From positions 868,001-932,000 of the forward strand of contig JADFUC010001683.1 in assembly GCA_019722365.1 (NCBI GenBank): a stretch of DNA of 64,000 nt, read 5' to 3'. Positions 24,201-35,699 of the stretch are shown here, piece by piece; position 1 is the stretch's first letter, and each line of letters begins with the position of its first letter. The notes under the pieces were generated by a model that saw only the letters and a list, made by a program, of their open reading frames with translations, was not told the DNA's origin and did not search any database. The DNA is from Lithospermum erythrorhizon. Its lineage: Eukaryota; Streptophyta; Magnoliopsida; Boraginales; Boraginaceae. Both the position numbers and the translations under genes were made by a program.

Positions 24201-25617
24201 CAAAGAGTTATGCCGAGCGATTTCTTTGTTCTTTATCAAGGTCAAGGGTCTACTAATTGTCTGTGGTGTGAAAGAAGAAACATCCTAACGTAGTTAATTC
24301 ATAATCACGATACTTGATTAAGTTTGACACATTAAATCCTAGACTTCATTGGATCCTCCCCTGCTGATTGATGTTTAATCTAATTAGTGGATCCACATTT
24401 ATTTGAAACAGTTGGTATATAAAGCAAGAGACTACCTTGGGTTGGCTGACCTTGAAAACCAAACTGAAGCCGGTGGTAGACTTAATGTTATAGTTGGTGA
24501 TGCTTTATCTTCATCCGCTACAATTCCTGGTGGATATGCTGGTAAACTACGCAAGTTTTATTATTATAAAATATGCAACTATAACATTATTTCGTTTTTC
24601 ATCAAAGTATAACGACGAGCTTTAGATTCACTGTCTTATGGCTTTTAAATTGTGCCTCCTTTGTCTCTAGTCGTTAAACTGCCTGAATTATTTTGCCCTT
24701 TCCATGTATGGCTTGCATACGGGTAACAAACAAAAATAAAAAATAAAGAAAAATAACGGATACACAGTGGAATTTATTAAGAAATTATCTCACCATTTCC
24801 AATGATGTATATATATGTACTTCAGGAATTATCGTCGATTTATTCTCGGAGGGTCAAGTCTTGCCACAACTACAGGAGGTATGTTCACTGTTGGCTTTAC
24901 CCCAGTTACCTTTTCCTTTGCCCATTCTAACTTCTTTTAAAACATATATGAACTCTAATAACATCCAAGTACAATGTGAGTTAAAAGAAAATGATTTTTT
25001 AACTCGATGTGATTGAACTAATTTGCCTTAAAGACAGTTACTAGTCCAAGTCTTTATATCTGAGTGAGGTCAGACTTCAGAGATTTACGGTTCACTGTTG
25101 TCTTTTTTGCTTGTCATTACTTCATTACAAAAACTGTCATATGAAATAGAGCCTTGATTCCCTCAACAGGTTGAATATTGGTTAGGACTCCAACAAAGAC
25201 TGATGCCTAATGGACGCATCATGATCAACTGTGGCGGTTCTGTAGATGAATCAGTGAACACTTGGGAATCAAATTCTACTATCTGTGCTCTACATGAAGC
25301 ATTTCCTTCACAAGTAAGTCGATTCTTAAATAAGTGAGAATTTCAAATGTAACAATGTCATTTGGAGAAAAGAATGCATGTTTGTTAGAGATGTTTCTGC
25401 ATTTGCATTTGTCCTTAAATTGGTGTCCTATTCAAAAGATTAACTAAGACAACATTTCAAAATTTATCAGTTGAGCTGGATGAAACTACCAAAAGATAAA
25501 GGAGCAAATTTTCTAGCACTCACAGGACCTTTGCCAGATCTCACTCTGTGGGCTGATACTCTTCCTGAAATACTACGTCTTGAAGTACGCCGATGGAGGA
25601 CTTGTTCACCTTCATGA
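21272..25617 (+). CDS. Spermidine-synthase-like SAM-dependent methyltransferase, probably plastidial
   Basis: Nine exons: 21272-21434, 21967-22113, 22927-22979, 23350-23409, 23530-23607, 24412-24541, 24826-24878, 25170-25313 and 25471-25617. Every phase fits and the product is 324 residues. The first exon is Ser/Thr-rich and hydrophobic (MASFSLHIQP...), like a chloroplast transit peptide. The Rossmann SAM-binding loop is IFGLGGGTAAH (residues 138-148), followed by acidic residues in GWEIDEI (E163, D165), VGDA (D197) and VDLFSEG (D215). The family is the plant S-adenosylmethionine-dependent methyltransferase/spermidine-synthase-like group; whether these proteins transfer aminopropyl or methyl groups is unknown to me. 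It is the intact member of a tandem pair. MITE-like sequence begins directly after the exon 2 donor. The stop codon lies inside a 37-bp tandem duplication. Confidence 0.85.
22281..22506. mobile_element. Stowaway-like MITE in intron 2 of the methyltransferase gene
   Basis: It begins TACTCCCTCCACCCCAAAAAG and ends with the degenerate complement GGAGATGGGGCGTGTA. A related partial copy starts at about 22117, right after the exon 2 donor (GTGCTCCCTAAATACCAAA). The terminal repeats are decayed. Confidence 0.55.
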
Positions 25618-25664
25618 TCATTAGAACCGATGGAGGACTTGTTCACCTTCATGATCGTTAGAAC
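25591..25664 (+). repeat. 37-bp tandem duplication over the stop codon
   Basis: CGATGGAGGACTTGTTCACC and the 17 following bases occur at 25591-25627 and again at 25628-25664 with one mismatch (CATTAG/CGTTAG). The first copy contains the functional stop TGA (25615-25617). The tandem pseudogene has only one copy, so this duplication postdates the gene duplication. Confidence 0.9.
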
Positions 25665-26099
25665 AAATTCTTCTTAACATGTGAGATAACTTCTGTTCAT
25701 TTTTCACTACTTAGAGCTTAGGTGTAATGAACAACTACATAGAGCTTTAATGTCTCAGCATATGTTATTGTTTATATTTTCATGATTCCATATTCACTTC
25801 TTTAGTACACTGAATTAGATGCCTGTAATCCGATAAATACCCGAAATTTTGGATATATATCGAAAATACAAAAAATTTGGATCAAAGTATCCAAAATTCG
25901 GATCCAAATACCCATTTTTAAAAATAAAACCAGGACTGGACGGGAAAATTGGGCCCGAACATCGGTAAGCTATTGGCCCCGTTTTTTGCCCGATATCCGG
26001 ATCAAACCGGACAATAATAATTTCCAGTACAAATTTTTTGTCTGATTCCTGGATCGGACCTATAATGACCCTCCTTTTTCCCTCTCCATTTTTAGCAGT

Positions 26100-26520
26100 T
26101 GAGCCCATGACACTTTGGGACCATAGAAACGTCCTAACACATTTCTCAATTGTCTTAACAACTTCCATGGAAATGAACATACATTGTGCCCAGTAATTTG
26201 ATATGCCAAATAATACAGAGTTGATCAGAGTCGGTTTCCCTGCATAACTCAAACTTTTGCTTCCCTATCCATCTACTCTGCTACAAATTCTGTCACACAG
26301 ACTCCTGCAATCTCTAGCAGTTACTTTGTGCTGTTGTGAGAGGAACCCCAAGTATTTTACAGGCAAGGTGTCAGCAGATATTTTCATACTGCCAGCATAG
26401 TAATAACTACTTTTGTCCATATTAGGCTGCATGTAACCTTGACATGCTTCCAAACTCAAGAACAGTATTTTTTGATTATTCTGAATGACCTTTCAGTAGC
26501 CCCTGCATGGCTGCATATCC
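26100..26520 (-). mobile_element. LINE reverse transcriptase relic
   Basis: Minus-strand translation gives PVKYLGF at about 26360 and then, after one frameshift near 26260, LSYAGKPTLINSVLFGISNYW near 26260-26195 and KTIEKCVRTFLWS near 26160-26120. These match the C-terminal part of plant L1-type reverse transcriptases (LP.KYLG...LSYAGR..LI.SVL...YW...F). It is a short fragment between the intact and dead methyltransferase copies. Sequence from about 25815 to 26100 is also foreign to both copies. Confidence 0.8.
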
Positions 26521-27067
26521 AACCAAATAACACTATCCCAACACTATCTTCAAACTACAAAACCAAGTAAACTAAATTTGATAAAAATGGCTTCTTTTTC
26601 CCTCCATATCCAACCAATGAACACTTACTTCATTTCAGAAACACCATTCTTTTCCTCAAAACCCATATTTTCCCAATCCAACAGAACAAAATGGTACAAT
26701 CATAAAGGTGTGTAGTATTGCCTATATATTATTTTTTTTTTAATATTTTCTAAAACCAAACAAATCCATTATCGACTAAGTGAAGTCTGCTATATGAACA
26801 CGACGTATCCAATCATCATTATTTTGTTAAGTCCATGTACTTTCATATAGTTTTCGTTTTAACTCTTCTTCAGTCTAACTCTACCACTACGTACATTTGT
26901 GATTTTCCTTTTTTACAGATTCTTGTTCAGGAAGTTAATCAGTTGAAGAATGTAATAATGAGGATGAGTCAGAATATAAAGTGTTGACAGCTATTAGAAG
27001 CAGCTTCAATGACATTGTCATTTTGGAAACTGCAGTCAAGAATGTTGCTTCTTGATGCTACCCGTAT

Positions 27068-27280
27068 GTATTCCCTATATCCCAAAAAGATTGTCTAGTT
27101 TGATTTTCAATGTTCATTTCCAGTATTAGTTGATACACGATTAACTTTGATTTGAATAAAAAACTATAATGTTAAATAGTAAATTACGTTAAAAATACTA
27201 TCTTTTGATATTTTTAAACGAATATAGTACAAATACAAAGTAGTTAAGTTCAACCATAATTTTGGAGATGGAGTGAGTAT
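27068..27280. mobile_element. Stowaway-like MITE in the pseudogene
   Basis: It begins GTATTCCCTATATCCCAAAAAG at the exon 2 donor and ends with the approximate inverse GGAGATGGAGTGAGTA. It corresponds in position to the MITE-like sequence of the intact copy, so at least one insertion predates the gene duplication. Confidence 0.55.
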
Positions 27281-27950
27281 TATTTAATACAATGGCGTTT
27301 TGGAGTTCTTAAGTGTTACTGTTTGTGTTTTTGAATATTGAATTATACATTGAACTGTACTGCCTAAATGTGTGGAAGGAATTGTTGGTGTAGGATCTTC
27401 TACCTCCTTTGTGAACCTCCTATTGTGCCTTCTTGCTTTAATTGTTTGTACTCCAAGTATTATGGAAGTCATGATTAGTTATAACATAACCACTAATACA
27501 TGATGCATAATTATGTACAGCAAGAGGCACAATGAGAGGCATGATAAGGAGGTAGAGGATACTCGCCAAGAATCCTTTAATAGTTGATCATCTAAACTGC
27601 ACCGATACTTGTCAATGATTGAAGGCTATGTATACTACTTGTGGAGTTGTCAGTTGTGGTGTACAAGGTTCTCCAGGAAGATAACTTTTTGTGCTTGGTG
27701 ATGCAGATACTGTCCACAGTATATTCAACAAGGGAAACAAATGGGCTGGTTCATGTTGGGTATGGTTTTTCTTTCTAGATTTGTAAAGTCCTTCGTTTTG
27801 GATTGCATTCTTGGAATTTTCTCTCGTTTGTCTAATTCATGTTCAAGTTACTGAATGGAATTATGTATGGTAATTTATGTGTCATTCTCTATTTTGGAGG
27901 ATCTTAAGGTGAAAAAACAGCTTTTCTAGTAATATCTCCCGAGTGATTCT

Positions 27951-28058
27951 CATCAACATGCCTTAATACCTTTGAAAAGGCTCCCGTCTAAGCGCGGTAA
28001 AGGAGGTCGGGTAATACGCAGTCTTAGCTTGTGATAAGACAACAGGAAGGTTGTTTCC
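27951..28058 (+). mobile_element. Au/TS-like SINE insertion in the pseudogene
   Basis: The segment is absent from the homologous intron of the intact copy. It carries GGTCGGGTAATACGCAGTCTTAG and ends AGGAAGGTTGTTTCC, the typical 3' part of plant Au/TS SINEs. It is flanked by a near-perfect target duplication, TCCCGAGTGATTCT (27937-27950) and TCCCGAGTAATTCT (28056-28069). Confidence 0.7.
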
Positions 28059-30705
28059 CGAGTAATTCTAGTTTCTATATAATGTCTAAACTCGAAAATG
28101 TGCTCGTGATACTTAACGATATTATTGATAATGTTTTGTTCATAGATTAATTGGTATAGCTATGTTATGTGCAGGATCAATTTGCTAGTCTACCGCCGAT
28201 TGTTCCTATGGGTACTGTAGCAATATTTGGCTTGGTGAGTTTGCATCCTTGCTTGTTTACGATAATCTTATTAGGTTCCATTGGTCTTAATTTATTGATT
28301 ATCGAGTTAATTATTTGTTATTTAAATATTGACCCCTCTAGTGAAGTATATGTAAAATTCCGAATTTGTCTTTGGATTTGCCTGCTAAAGTAAGTTCAAG
28401 TGCCAAAAATGACTTTTCTTTTAGTTCAGGTGCCAAAAGAGACCTCTCAGGTGCCTACTTAAAAGGTTGAAATGAAAATTAACCTAATTATCAGCGTTGA
28501 CAAGGTGGAGGCACTGCTGCTCATTTGCTACTTGAGGTTTGGCCAAATTTACAAGTCGATGGCTGGGACATAGATGAAATTTTGGGTGCTTGCAGAAGTC
28601 TTTCTCCTATTTATGTTTTTCCAAATTCCAAAAATTGTACTAATTGGAGATATAGTTTGTTGCTGGTTGTCTGCTGGTCTGTTTTGTCAAAGATTATGTA
28701 GACCTTTTTCTGAGTGCTTCACATGTCTCTAGTAATCCATGATTATTTACTGCAAGCTCCGATTATCTTACCTGGAGTATATACTAATCATATCACACCA
28801 ATCCTAAAATGTCAAGTGTAAAGTTTTAATATTCAACTTCCTAAAAGAGGAGCCACTAGGCACCATCTTTTACTAACATGGAAAGAATGACATATTTTTT
28901 AAAATAAGGATCTCGAGTGATATCCTACTTGCACTGCACTTTGGTATTTTTGTGTAACATATTCTTGTCAAAGAGTTATGCCGAGCGATTTCTTTGTTCT
29001 TGATCAAGGTTAAGGGTCTACTGATTGTCTGTGGTGTGAAAGAAGAAACATGCTAACGTGTTAATTCATAATCACGATACATGATTAAGTTTGACATTAA
29101 TCTTGTGACTTCATTGACCTCCCTGCTGATTGATGTTTAATCTAATTAGTGGATCCAATGCCATTTGAAACAGTATATAAAGCAAGAGACTTCCTTGGGC
29201 TGGCTGACCTTGAAAACCAAACTGAAGCCGGTGGTAGACTTAATGTTATAGTTGGTGACGTTTTACCTTCATCTGCTACAATTCCTGGTGGATATGCTGG
29301 TAAACTATGCAAGTTTTACTATTATTATTATAAAGTATGCAACTATAACATTATTTCGTTTTTCATCAAAGTATAACGACGAACTTTAGATTCACTGTCT
29401 TATGGTTTGTCTCTAGTCTTTAAAATATCTGAACTATTTTGCCCTTTCCATGTGTGTCTTTCATACCGGTAACAAACAAAAAGAATGAACGGATGCATTG
29501 TTGAATTTATTAAGAAATTATCTCACCATTTCCAATGATTTATTTATATATACTTCTGGAATCATTGTCGATTTATTCTCGGAGGGTCAAGTCTTGCCAC
29601 AACTACAGGAGGTATGTTCACTTATGGCTTTACCCCAGTTACCTTTTTCCTTTGCCTCTTCTAACTGCTTTTTAAGCATATATGAACTCTGCTAACATCC
29701 AACTATTATGTGAGTTATCAGAAACATGATTTTTTAACCCCATGTGATTCAACTAAATTTCTTTGAAGACAGTTACTAGTCCAAGTAGAGCTAACGGAAT
29801 TCCTCTGTATTTCTTGAGAAATAGAACCATCTGATTTAATTTGTTCTCAATAGCCATGAAATGATCATCTTAGGGTGATCCTTTTGTCGACGGATGCTGA
29901 ATTCATCTGTATTTCTTGCCTTATTGTTGACACATACTTCATATATATGATCGAACCTGGATTGCTCTTCAAGTCTTTATATCTGAGTCAGGTCAGAGAT
30001 TTTCGGTTCACTGTTTTTTCTTTGCTTGTCATTACTTCATTACAAAAACTGTCATATGAAATAGAGCCTTGATTCCCTCAACAGGTTGAATATTTGGTTG
30101 GGACTCCAACAAACACTGATGCCAAATGGGCGCATCATGATCAACTGTGCTGGTTCTGTAGATGAATCAATGATCACTTGGGAATCAAATTCTACTATTC
30201 ACGCTCTACACGAAGCATATCCTACACAAGTAAGTCGATTCTTAAATAACTGAGAATTTCAAATAGCACGCTTGCATGTAACAATGTCGTTTAGAGAAAA
30301 GAATGCATGTTTGCTAGAGATGTTTCTGCATTTGCATTTGTCCTTAAATTGGAGTCCTATTCAAAAGATTAACTAAGACAACATTTCAACATTTATGAGT
30401 TGAGCTGGATGAAACTACCAGAAGATAAAAGAGCAAATTTTCTAGCACTCACAAGACCTTTGCCAGATCTCACTCTGTGGGCTGATACTCTTCCTGAAAT
30501 ACTACGTCTTGAAGTACGCCGATGGAGGACTTGTTCACCTTCATGATCATTAGAACAAATTCTTCTTAACATGTAAGATGACTTCTGTTCAATTTTTATT
30601 ACTTAGAAGTTGGGTGTAATAAACAACAGCATAGAGCTTTAATGTGTCAGCATATGTTACTATTTATATTTTCATGAGTCGATATTCACTTATTTAGTAC
30701 ACTGA

Positions 30706-30825
30706 AAAATAACCCGACGCCTCTAAAGATACCCTGGCCTGAGAGCTTGAGCAAGACAAGAAAATGTTGGACAGTATACAATCTTATCCCTATGGTAATA
30801 GAAGGTTGTTTCCAAACTAACCCAT
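30706..30825 (+). mobile_element. Second Au-like SINE fragment at the duplication border
   Basis: TACAATCTTATCCCTATGG and GAAGGTTGTTTCC are typical of the 3' part of Au SINEs. It starts just where homology between the two methyltransferase copies ends (TTAGTACACTGA). Possible target duplications are AAAATAACCC and AAACTAACCC. Confidence 0.55.
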
Positions 30826-31086
30826 GAACAAAGTGCAAACATTATTTACTGGTTCACAATATATGAGAAGTTGTAGTTCGTGTAATGAACCATTTAGATT
30901 TATTGCATTCAATCCAAAAGCTAGAAAATATCGAATCTTCTCTCTACTAAAGAAAAATAAAGTAATAAACTGCAGCAACATGGACAAGTTATATTAAACA
31001 TTACATGAAAACATCATTACATCTGCTTCAATCAAGATCTTATGCTTTTACAAGTACGTCACACTAACACTGTAGAATCCCTGAGT

Positions 31087-34000
31087 TCATACAGGAATCT
31101 CCTGAGGATGCAATGCCTTGGGTCTTCTCTTAATCTTCAGTTGTTTCTTCTTTTTCGCTAGTCTCTTTTCTAAGTCATTGACCCTCAAAGAGAGTTCAGA
31201 TATGGTATTCAATTGTTTGTTCCCAGCTTCCAATAGTTTCTCCATCATGTCCCTCAGCTTCTCATTTTCTTCCATCAGTTTCCGATCGTTTTCCCTTACC
31301 GTCTCACTCTCAAGAGAAGCTTGGCTGCCAGTTTCAGATGGCGCTGTAAGGTCTAATTCATCAGCTTGGTTACTAGCACCTGCTAATACATGCTTTACCC
31401 CCTCTGAACCATCGGTCGAAAGATACATTTCACCCATCTTTCCGTCAGGGATCACAACAGGGCCAATGTTCTCCATCTCGTCAGCAGCAACATTAACCTC
31501 ATCAGAGTTCTCAACACCAAGAGGAGGAACTATCTCAAGATCCTCTTCAACACTACTATTAGGCAGTTGAACATGGTCTTCTCTTAATCCACCAATCGCT
31601 TCTTTGCTGATAGTCACCAGCCCAGTTTTGTCCACGTTACTTTTCCCCAACTCGGAGTCTGTTTCCAGCCCATGATCTTTTTGTAGTTCTACCTGGACAT
31701 CTTGGATATCAATCATATCATCATGCAGGAAGGATGATACCGAACCAGTGTCTCTTTCCAGCTGATCTTTCTGTAGCTCATCCTGTTCGAATTGCATGTC
31801 ATTATTACTGATTGATGAGACCTTGATCGGGTATTTCTCTAGTGGCTGTTCTCTATCTGGTTCATCAGCTTTACAAGTTTCTAATCCTTGTTCGGATTCT
31901 TTTGGAATATCAACATGTGTAGTTTCATCAGCTTCACAAGTCTCTGCACCATTTTCTACTTCTTTGGGGACTTCAATTTGTACATCTCCCAACGGTAACT
32001 CTGACATACCACCCACTTCTTGTGGCCTTTCTGGAAAGATACCATCATTGATCTTCTCTTCCTTCTTGCCCTCTTGGCTTCCCTCATGCCTTTCCTCCAG
32101 CACCTCCTTCTCTTGACTCGAGATGATCATTTCATCAGCTTTTGTAGCTTCCTTGACTGCATAGCCTGCAACTTCCTCACTCATGTGATCATCATTTATT
32201 GTGTCTTTAGCATTTGGATCCTGATCGTGAACTCCAAGGGGCAATATATTTGAGATTTCTATGCCCCTCTCCTCAAATACATCCTCGGAGTTGGCCATTT
32301 CTTTATCATCACAGGAACTATCCGTCATTGGTAATGACTGAACGTCGCCATGTTCCTTTTTATTGTCTCCAACAATAGAAGTAGAATCTGATGCTCCATG
32401 AAGAAATTCTGCAGAATAACCGCCTGACACATCCTTCAGTTCATCAACCAGACACTCACCAGTCACCATTGCAACAGAATTTTCCACGTCCTCAGATTTG
32501 GGCAATGAATCTGTCCCAAGGACCTGCTGTTTCTCCCATTGCTCTTCAGGTGGAGACACTTTGTTATCAATCTTGAATAAATCATGGTGCTCTATGACAA
32601 CATCCTCGTTTTGGAGTTCAATGTTGGTATCCTCATTCCTCACGTCGAGCAAAGTTTCCTCGGATGACATCCCTGAAGGTTGTTCCTGTGGTGATGGGGA
32701 TGATTTCCCTGAAGGTTGTTCCTGCGGTGATGGAGATGATTTCTCCACGATGACCAACGCATCAAGAGTCTCCTGCAAACTCACAAGCTCCTTCGCTATG
32801 GATTTCCTGACATCCCTAATGCTCTTGTGTAGACCCTGAAATAATAATGTACAACTCTAGATTAGCATCATTTCTTACAACAAATATGTACTGTAAAAAA
32901 TAAAAATTTGATGCCAAAGACTAATAGTGCACATGTATAATCTCGAGTAGTTAAGATTAATAGTGCACATGTATCAATGAATAAGGTTCTTACCTGAATA
33001 GCATCAAGATTCAACAGGAGATTCATTATCATTTCCGTTATCATAATCTTCTCTTTTTCATAATCCTTAACATTGCAAGAAGACTCCAAAGCCTGAATTC
33101 GATGCCTAATTCCTGCCACTTCTTCCTTAACCTCAGCTATTTTCTTCAACTTCTTTAGTGGTTCCGATTTCCGGACTTCAAAACCACGGTAGGCTGCCTG
33201 TATCATAGTTGCTGCTTCTGCATCTGAAAATTTAACCTTCCTACTTTCTTCAGCCTCCTCCTCACTGGAATCTTTTGCAATCAAAGAATGCTCTTCTGCT
33301 GCTGTGATCTTAGCTTCAAGATCCTCACACCCCTTCTGTCCAACATCACAATGGACTACTTGGTCCTCTTTACAGGCATTTGACCTTTCGGAATTTTCTT
33401 TCCTTGTGGTATTGTCATGACTAACATTATCACCCGTTTTAGAGCCTGAGTTAACCTCTCCTTGCTTGTATGACCCATTAGCAGCCGCAGTGGCTTCTTC
33501 TGTGGTTTTACTTCTTTTTTCCTCCACTTTGCTTCTATCTCCTGTTATTTCTGGTTGATTTTCTCGACCTTCTTTCGTTTTCAAGTTTCGTGACTCGGTG
33601 CCTGACACATCATATGTTTTTCTTTTGTCACCAGGTGGGCTTGGAGATCTTGAATTTCCATTACTACCTTTCTTCTTTCGTAAGGGTTCAACCCTCAGAC
33701 AAACAGGTGGCAACTTTGATGTCTTCAGAGCAGAAGATGATTGTTTCTTAGTACTCTCTTCAAGTGGCTTCTTCTTAATCTCCTCCTCAATCTTTGATGA
33801 AGTTCTTTTATCCTCCTCCACTTCTTCTTCCAATTGCTTGACCGGAATGGTCTTCACAACACGGTTTGTCTTCGAGACATTTGGCCCTTCTTCACTAAGG
33901 ACATTTCTCTCCGGCTTCTCTTTATTGTCAGTGCTCTTATCAGTTGGGACGTTCGTAATAAGCAATGGAGCTTTGCCTTCACCAGATGATTTCTCTTTGG

Positions 34001-34928
34001 ACATGTCCTTTTTCGTTGCTATCTCGGGTTTCTCTTCCCCCTCTGTTACACTAGGCTTGTAAGGCATCCAAAATATAGGGAAAGGCAAGTTCCTCTGCTT
34101 ATCCTCATCCTTCTGTTGTTGATTTCCCCCTCGCTCTTTGTCTTGCTTCATTGACCCCAAGTTGTTGCTCAATTCGAGGGGAAACCATCCTTTCCATACA
34201 GTAGGCTGCTGTGACTCGGCACCCTCTTCATGCTCCTGGTTGCAACTCTTTTTCTCTTCTTGATTTGAAGATTGCACTCTGCTCGTGTCATAAGGAAACC
34301 ATCCATTCCAGATAATTGGCTGCTGCTGTTGGTTCTCACTAGTATGCGTCCCAAAATTCTTGTCCGGTTTCTTGTTTTCGTCAGCATTCATTATGTTATT
34401 AGGCTGAAGCCAAGCAACTGGATATGGATATGGATATGAATAATTCTTGGCTTCAAAAGGAACCAGTGAACTATCGCTTTTCTTCTCCACCTCAGGCTCC
34501 TCTTCTACAATCTTCAAATTCCCCCCTTGAGAAGGATGATTAGGACACCACCCCCAGCAATGATGACCGGCCCCCTTCGACATATCCTTGTCAAACTCAT
34601 ACCGGGGCAGTTCTGTCGTGTAATTGGGAGGCGGATAGTAGGTAACGGGAGGGTACATTCCTTGAGCTGGAGGGTAGCAGAAGGGGTACGAAGGAGGCAC
34701 GGGCGAGGCATGGTTATGATAAGGGGGGTATGGTGGCCTCATTGGGAAATTGCTAGGGAAGAAGTTATGGTTGCAGCAGCCATGCCCATGACACTGCACT
34801 GGAGGATATGTGTAGGCATGACTTCCATGGAACATAGATGGATCATCTCCATAGTAAACTTGAGGTGGCATAGTATGGTAGAATGGAGCATGGGGCATTT
34901 GAGTCCTCTGTGGTTGATGGTACATCAT
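31087..34928 (-). CDS. BAG6: BAG6-like co-chaperone with IQ motif
   Basis: Two coding exons, 34928-32994 and 32835-31087, give 1227 residues; Arabidopsis BAG6 is of similar large size. Order: a Pro/Tyr/His-rich N-terminus; Trp motifs WNGWFP, WKGWFP and FWMPYKP; a long acidic/basic disordered stretch; an IQ motif MIQAAYRGFEVRK (about 575-587); then a BAG domain (about 590-685) split by the intron after NLDAIQ and continuing GLHKSIRDVRKSIAKELV. The C-terminal half is acidic and ends in a coiled coil with heptad Leu. BAG domains bind Hsp70; the IQ motif binds calmodulin; BAG6 acts in heat response, fungal defence and autophagy in Arabidopsis. SSPSPQEQPSG is tandemly repeated just after the BAG domain. 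A 5' UTR intron is likely (acceptor near 34991, donor near 35535). Confidence 0.9.
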
Positions 34929-35690
34929 CTTCTATACAAGAGGAACCTCTTCTTTGGTTTGAAATTGAAGCAAATGTAGTTGTTATCACCTACAAAAAGA
35001 ACAGGTTTTTATCAGAAATCCAGCAACTACTCCAAGGACTCAATTTTACAAAACTCCACCATTAGATGAACATGATAAATTGAACTTCGAGGTGCAGCTA
35101 ATCTAACAATCATCTAATGTAACTGTAACGCTCGCCCGAAAACTCACTATTGGATTTAATATGGACTGATCTTACAAACCATTCTTTCTAACACGTTTTG
35201 TCAAAACTCATGATTCTTAAGATATCACCCGCTTTGGATCAGAATATTACATGTAATTTCTATATACCATTATAGATCTAGGACTCATCTATTATATTTT
35301 ATGTCACTCTTTACATGCTTAAAATCCGAGCTCATGCTAATAAACCAATAAAAAAAAACATGACATGTGTCAGTTTAATCAATTGTAACATAAAATGCTA
35401 TGTTAATTATAAAACATGATCAACGACAAACTATAACTATAAATAACTCACTTGGAGCTAATGAGATAAACTAAACTAAACTAAACTACCAACATTATAT
35501 AGAGAAGTAAGAAAATAATGAAATAAAAAGCTTACCAGATTGAGAAAACGAAAAACGAAAATATAATAACAAAGACTCTTTCCAACCAATTCCACAAATC
35601 CAAATGGATACAATAACAGTTCAAATCAATCCACTAACCCAAAATAAAGAAAAAGAGAAGATTATGAGAGAGTTAAGGCTTTGTTTATAT
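34929..35690 (-). promoter_or_regulatory. BAG6 5' leader with UTR intron, and TATA box
   Basis: On the minus strand TTTTTGTAG at about 34991 looks like an acceptor just before the leader that leads to the ATG pair at 34928. CTG|GTAAGC at about 35535 looks like the matching donor. A TATA-like TATAAACA (plus coordinates 35682-35689) lies upstream. No coding exon was seen. A stretch with partial heat-shock-element spacing around 35805-35860 is too weak to call. Confidence 0.45.
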
Positions 35691-35699
35691 GATCACTAA

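Larger units (their letters stand above)
26587..30546 (+). pseudogene. Tandem pseudogene of the spermidine-synthase-like methyltransferase
   Basis: Exon homologues lie at 26587-26707, 26919-27063, 27707-27759, 28175-28234, about 28505-28581, about 29174-29299, 29559-29611, about 30085-30229 and about 30400-30546. Introns are also homologous, so this is a DNA duplication and not a retrocopy. Lesions against the intact copy: TCA to TAA stop in exon 2 (near 26938); a 2-base deletion in exon 2 (GCAGACTCA to GCAGTCA, near 27042); loss of the exon 5 acceptor (CAG to CAA, near 28503); loss of the exon 7 acceptor (CAG to CTG, 29556-29558); and an extra T in exon 8 (GAATATTTGG, near 30092). A shorter exon 1 encodes a similar transit-like peptide. 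A functional protein is very unlikely. Confidence 0.88.

Noticed and set aside
31118..34062. Long plus-strand open frames opposite the BAG6-like gene (31118-31570, 31796-32116, 33598-34062)
   Set aside because: They are antisense shadows of low-complexity acidic coding sequence, with Ser/Phe-rich translations and no family resemblance.
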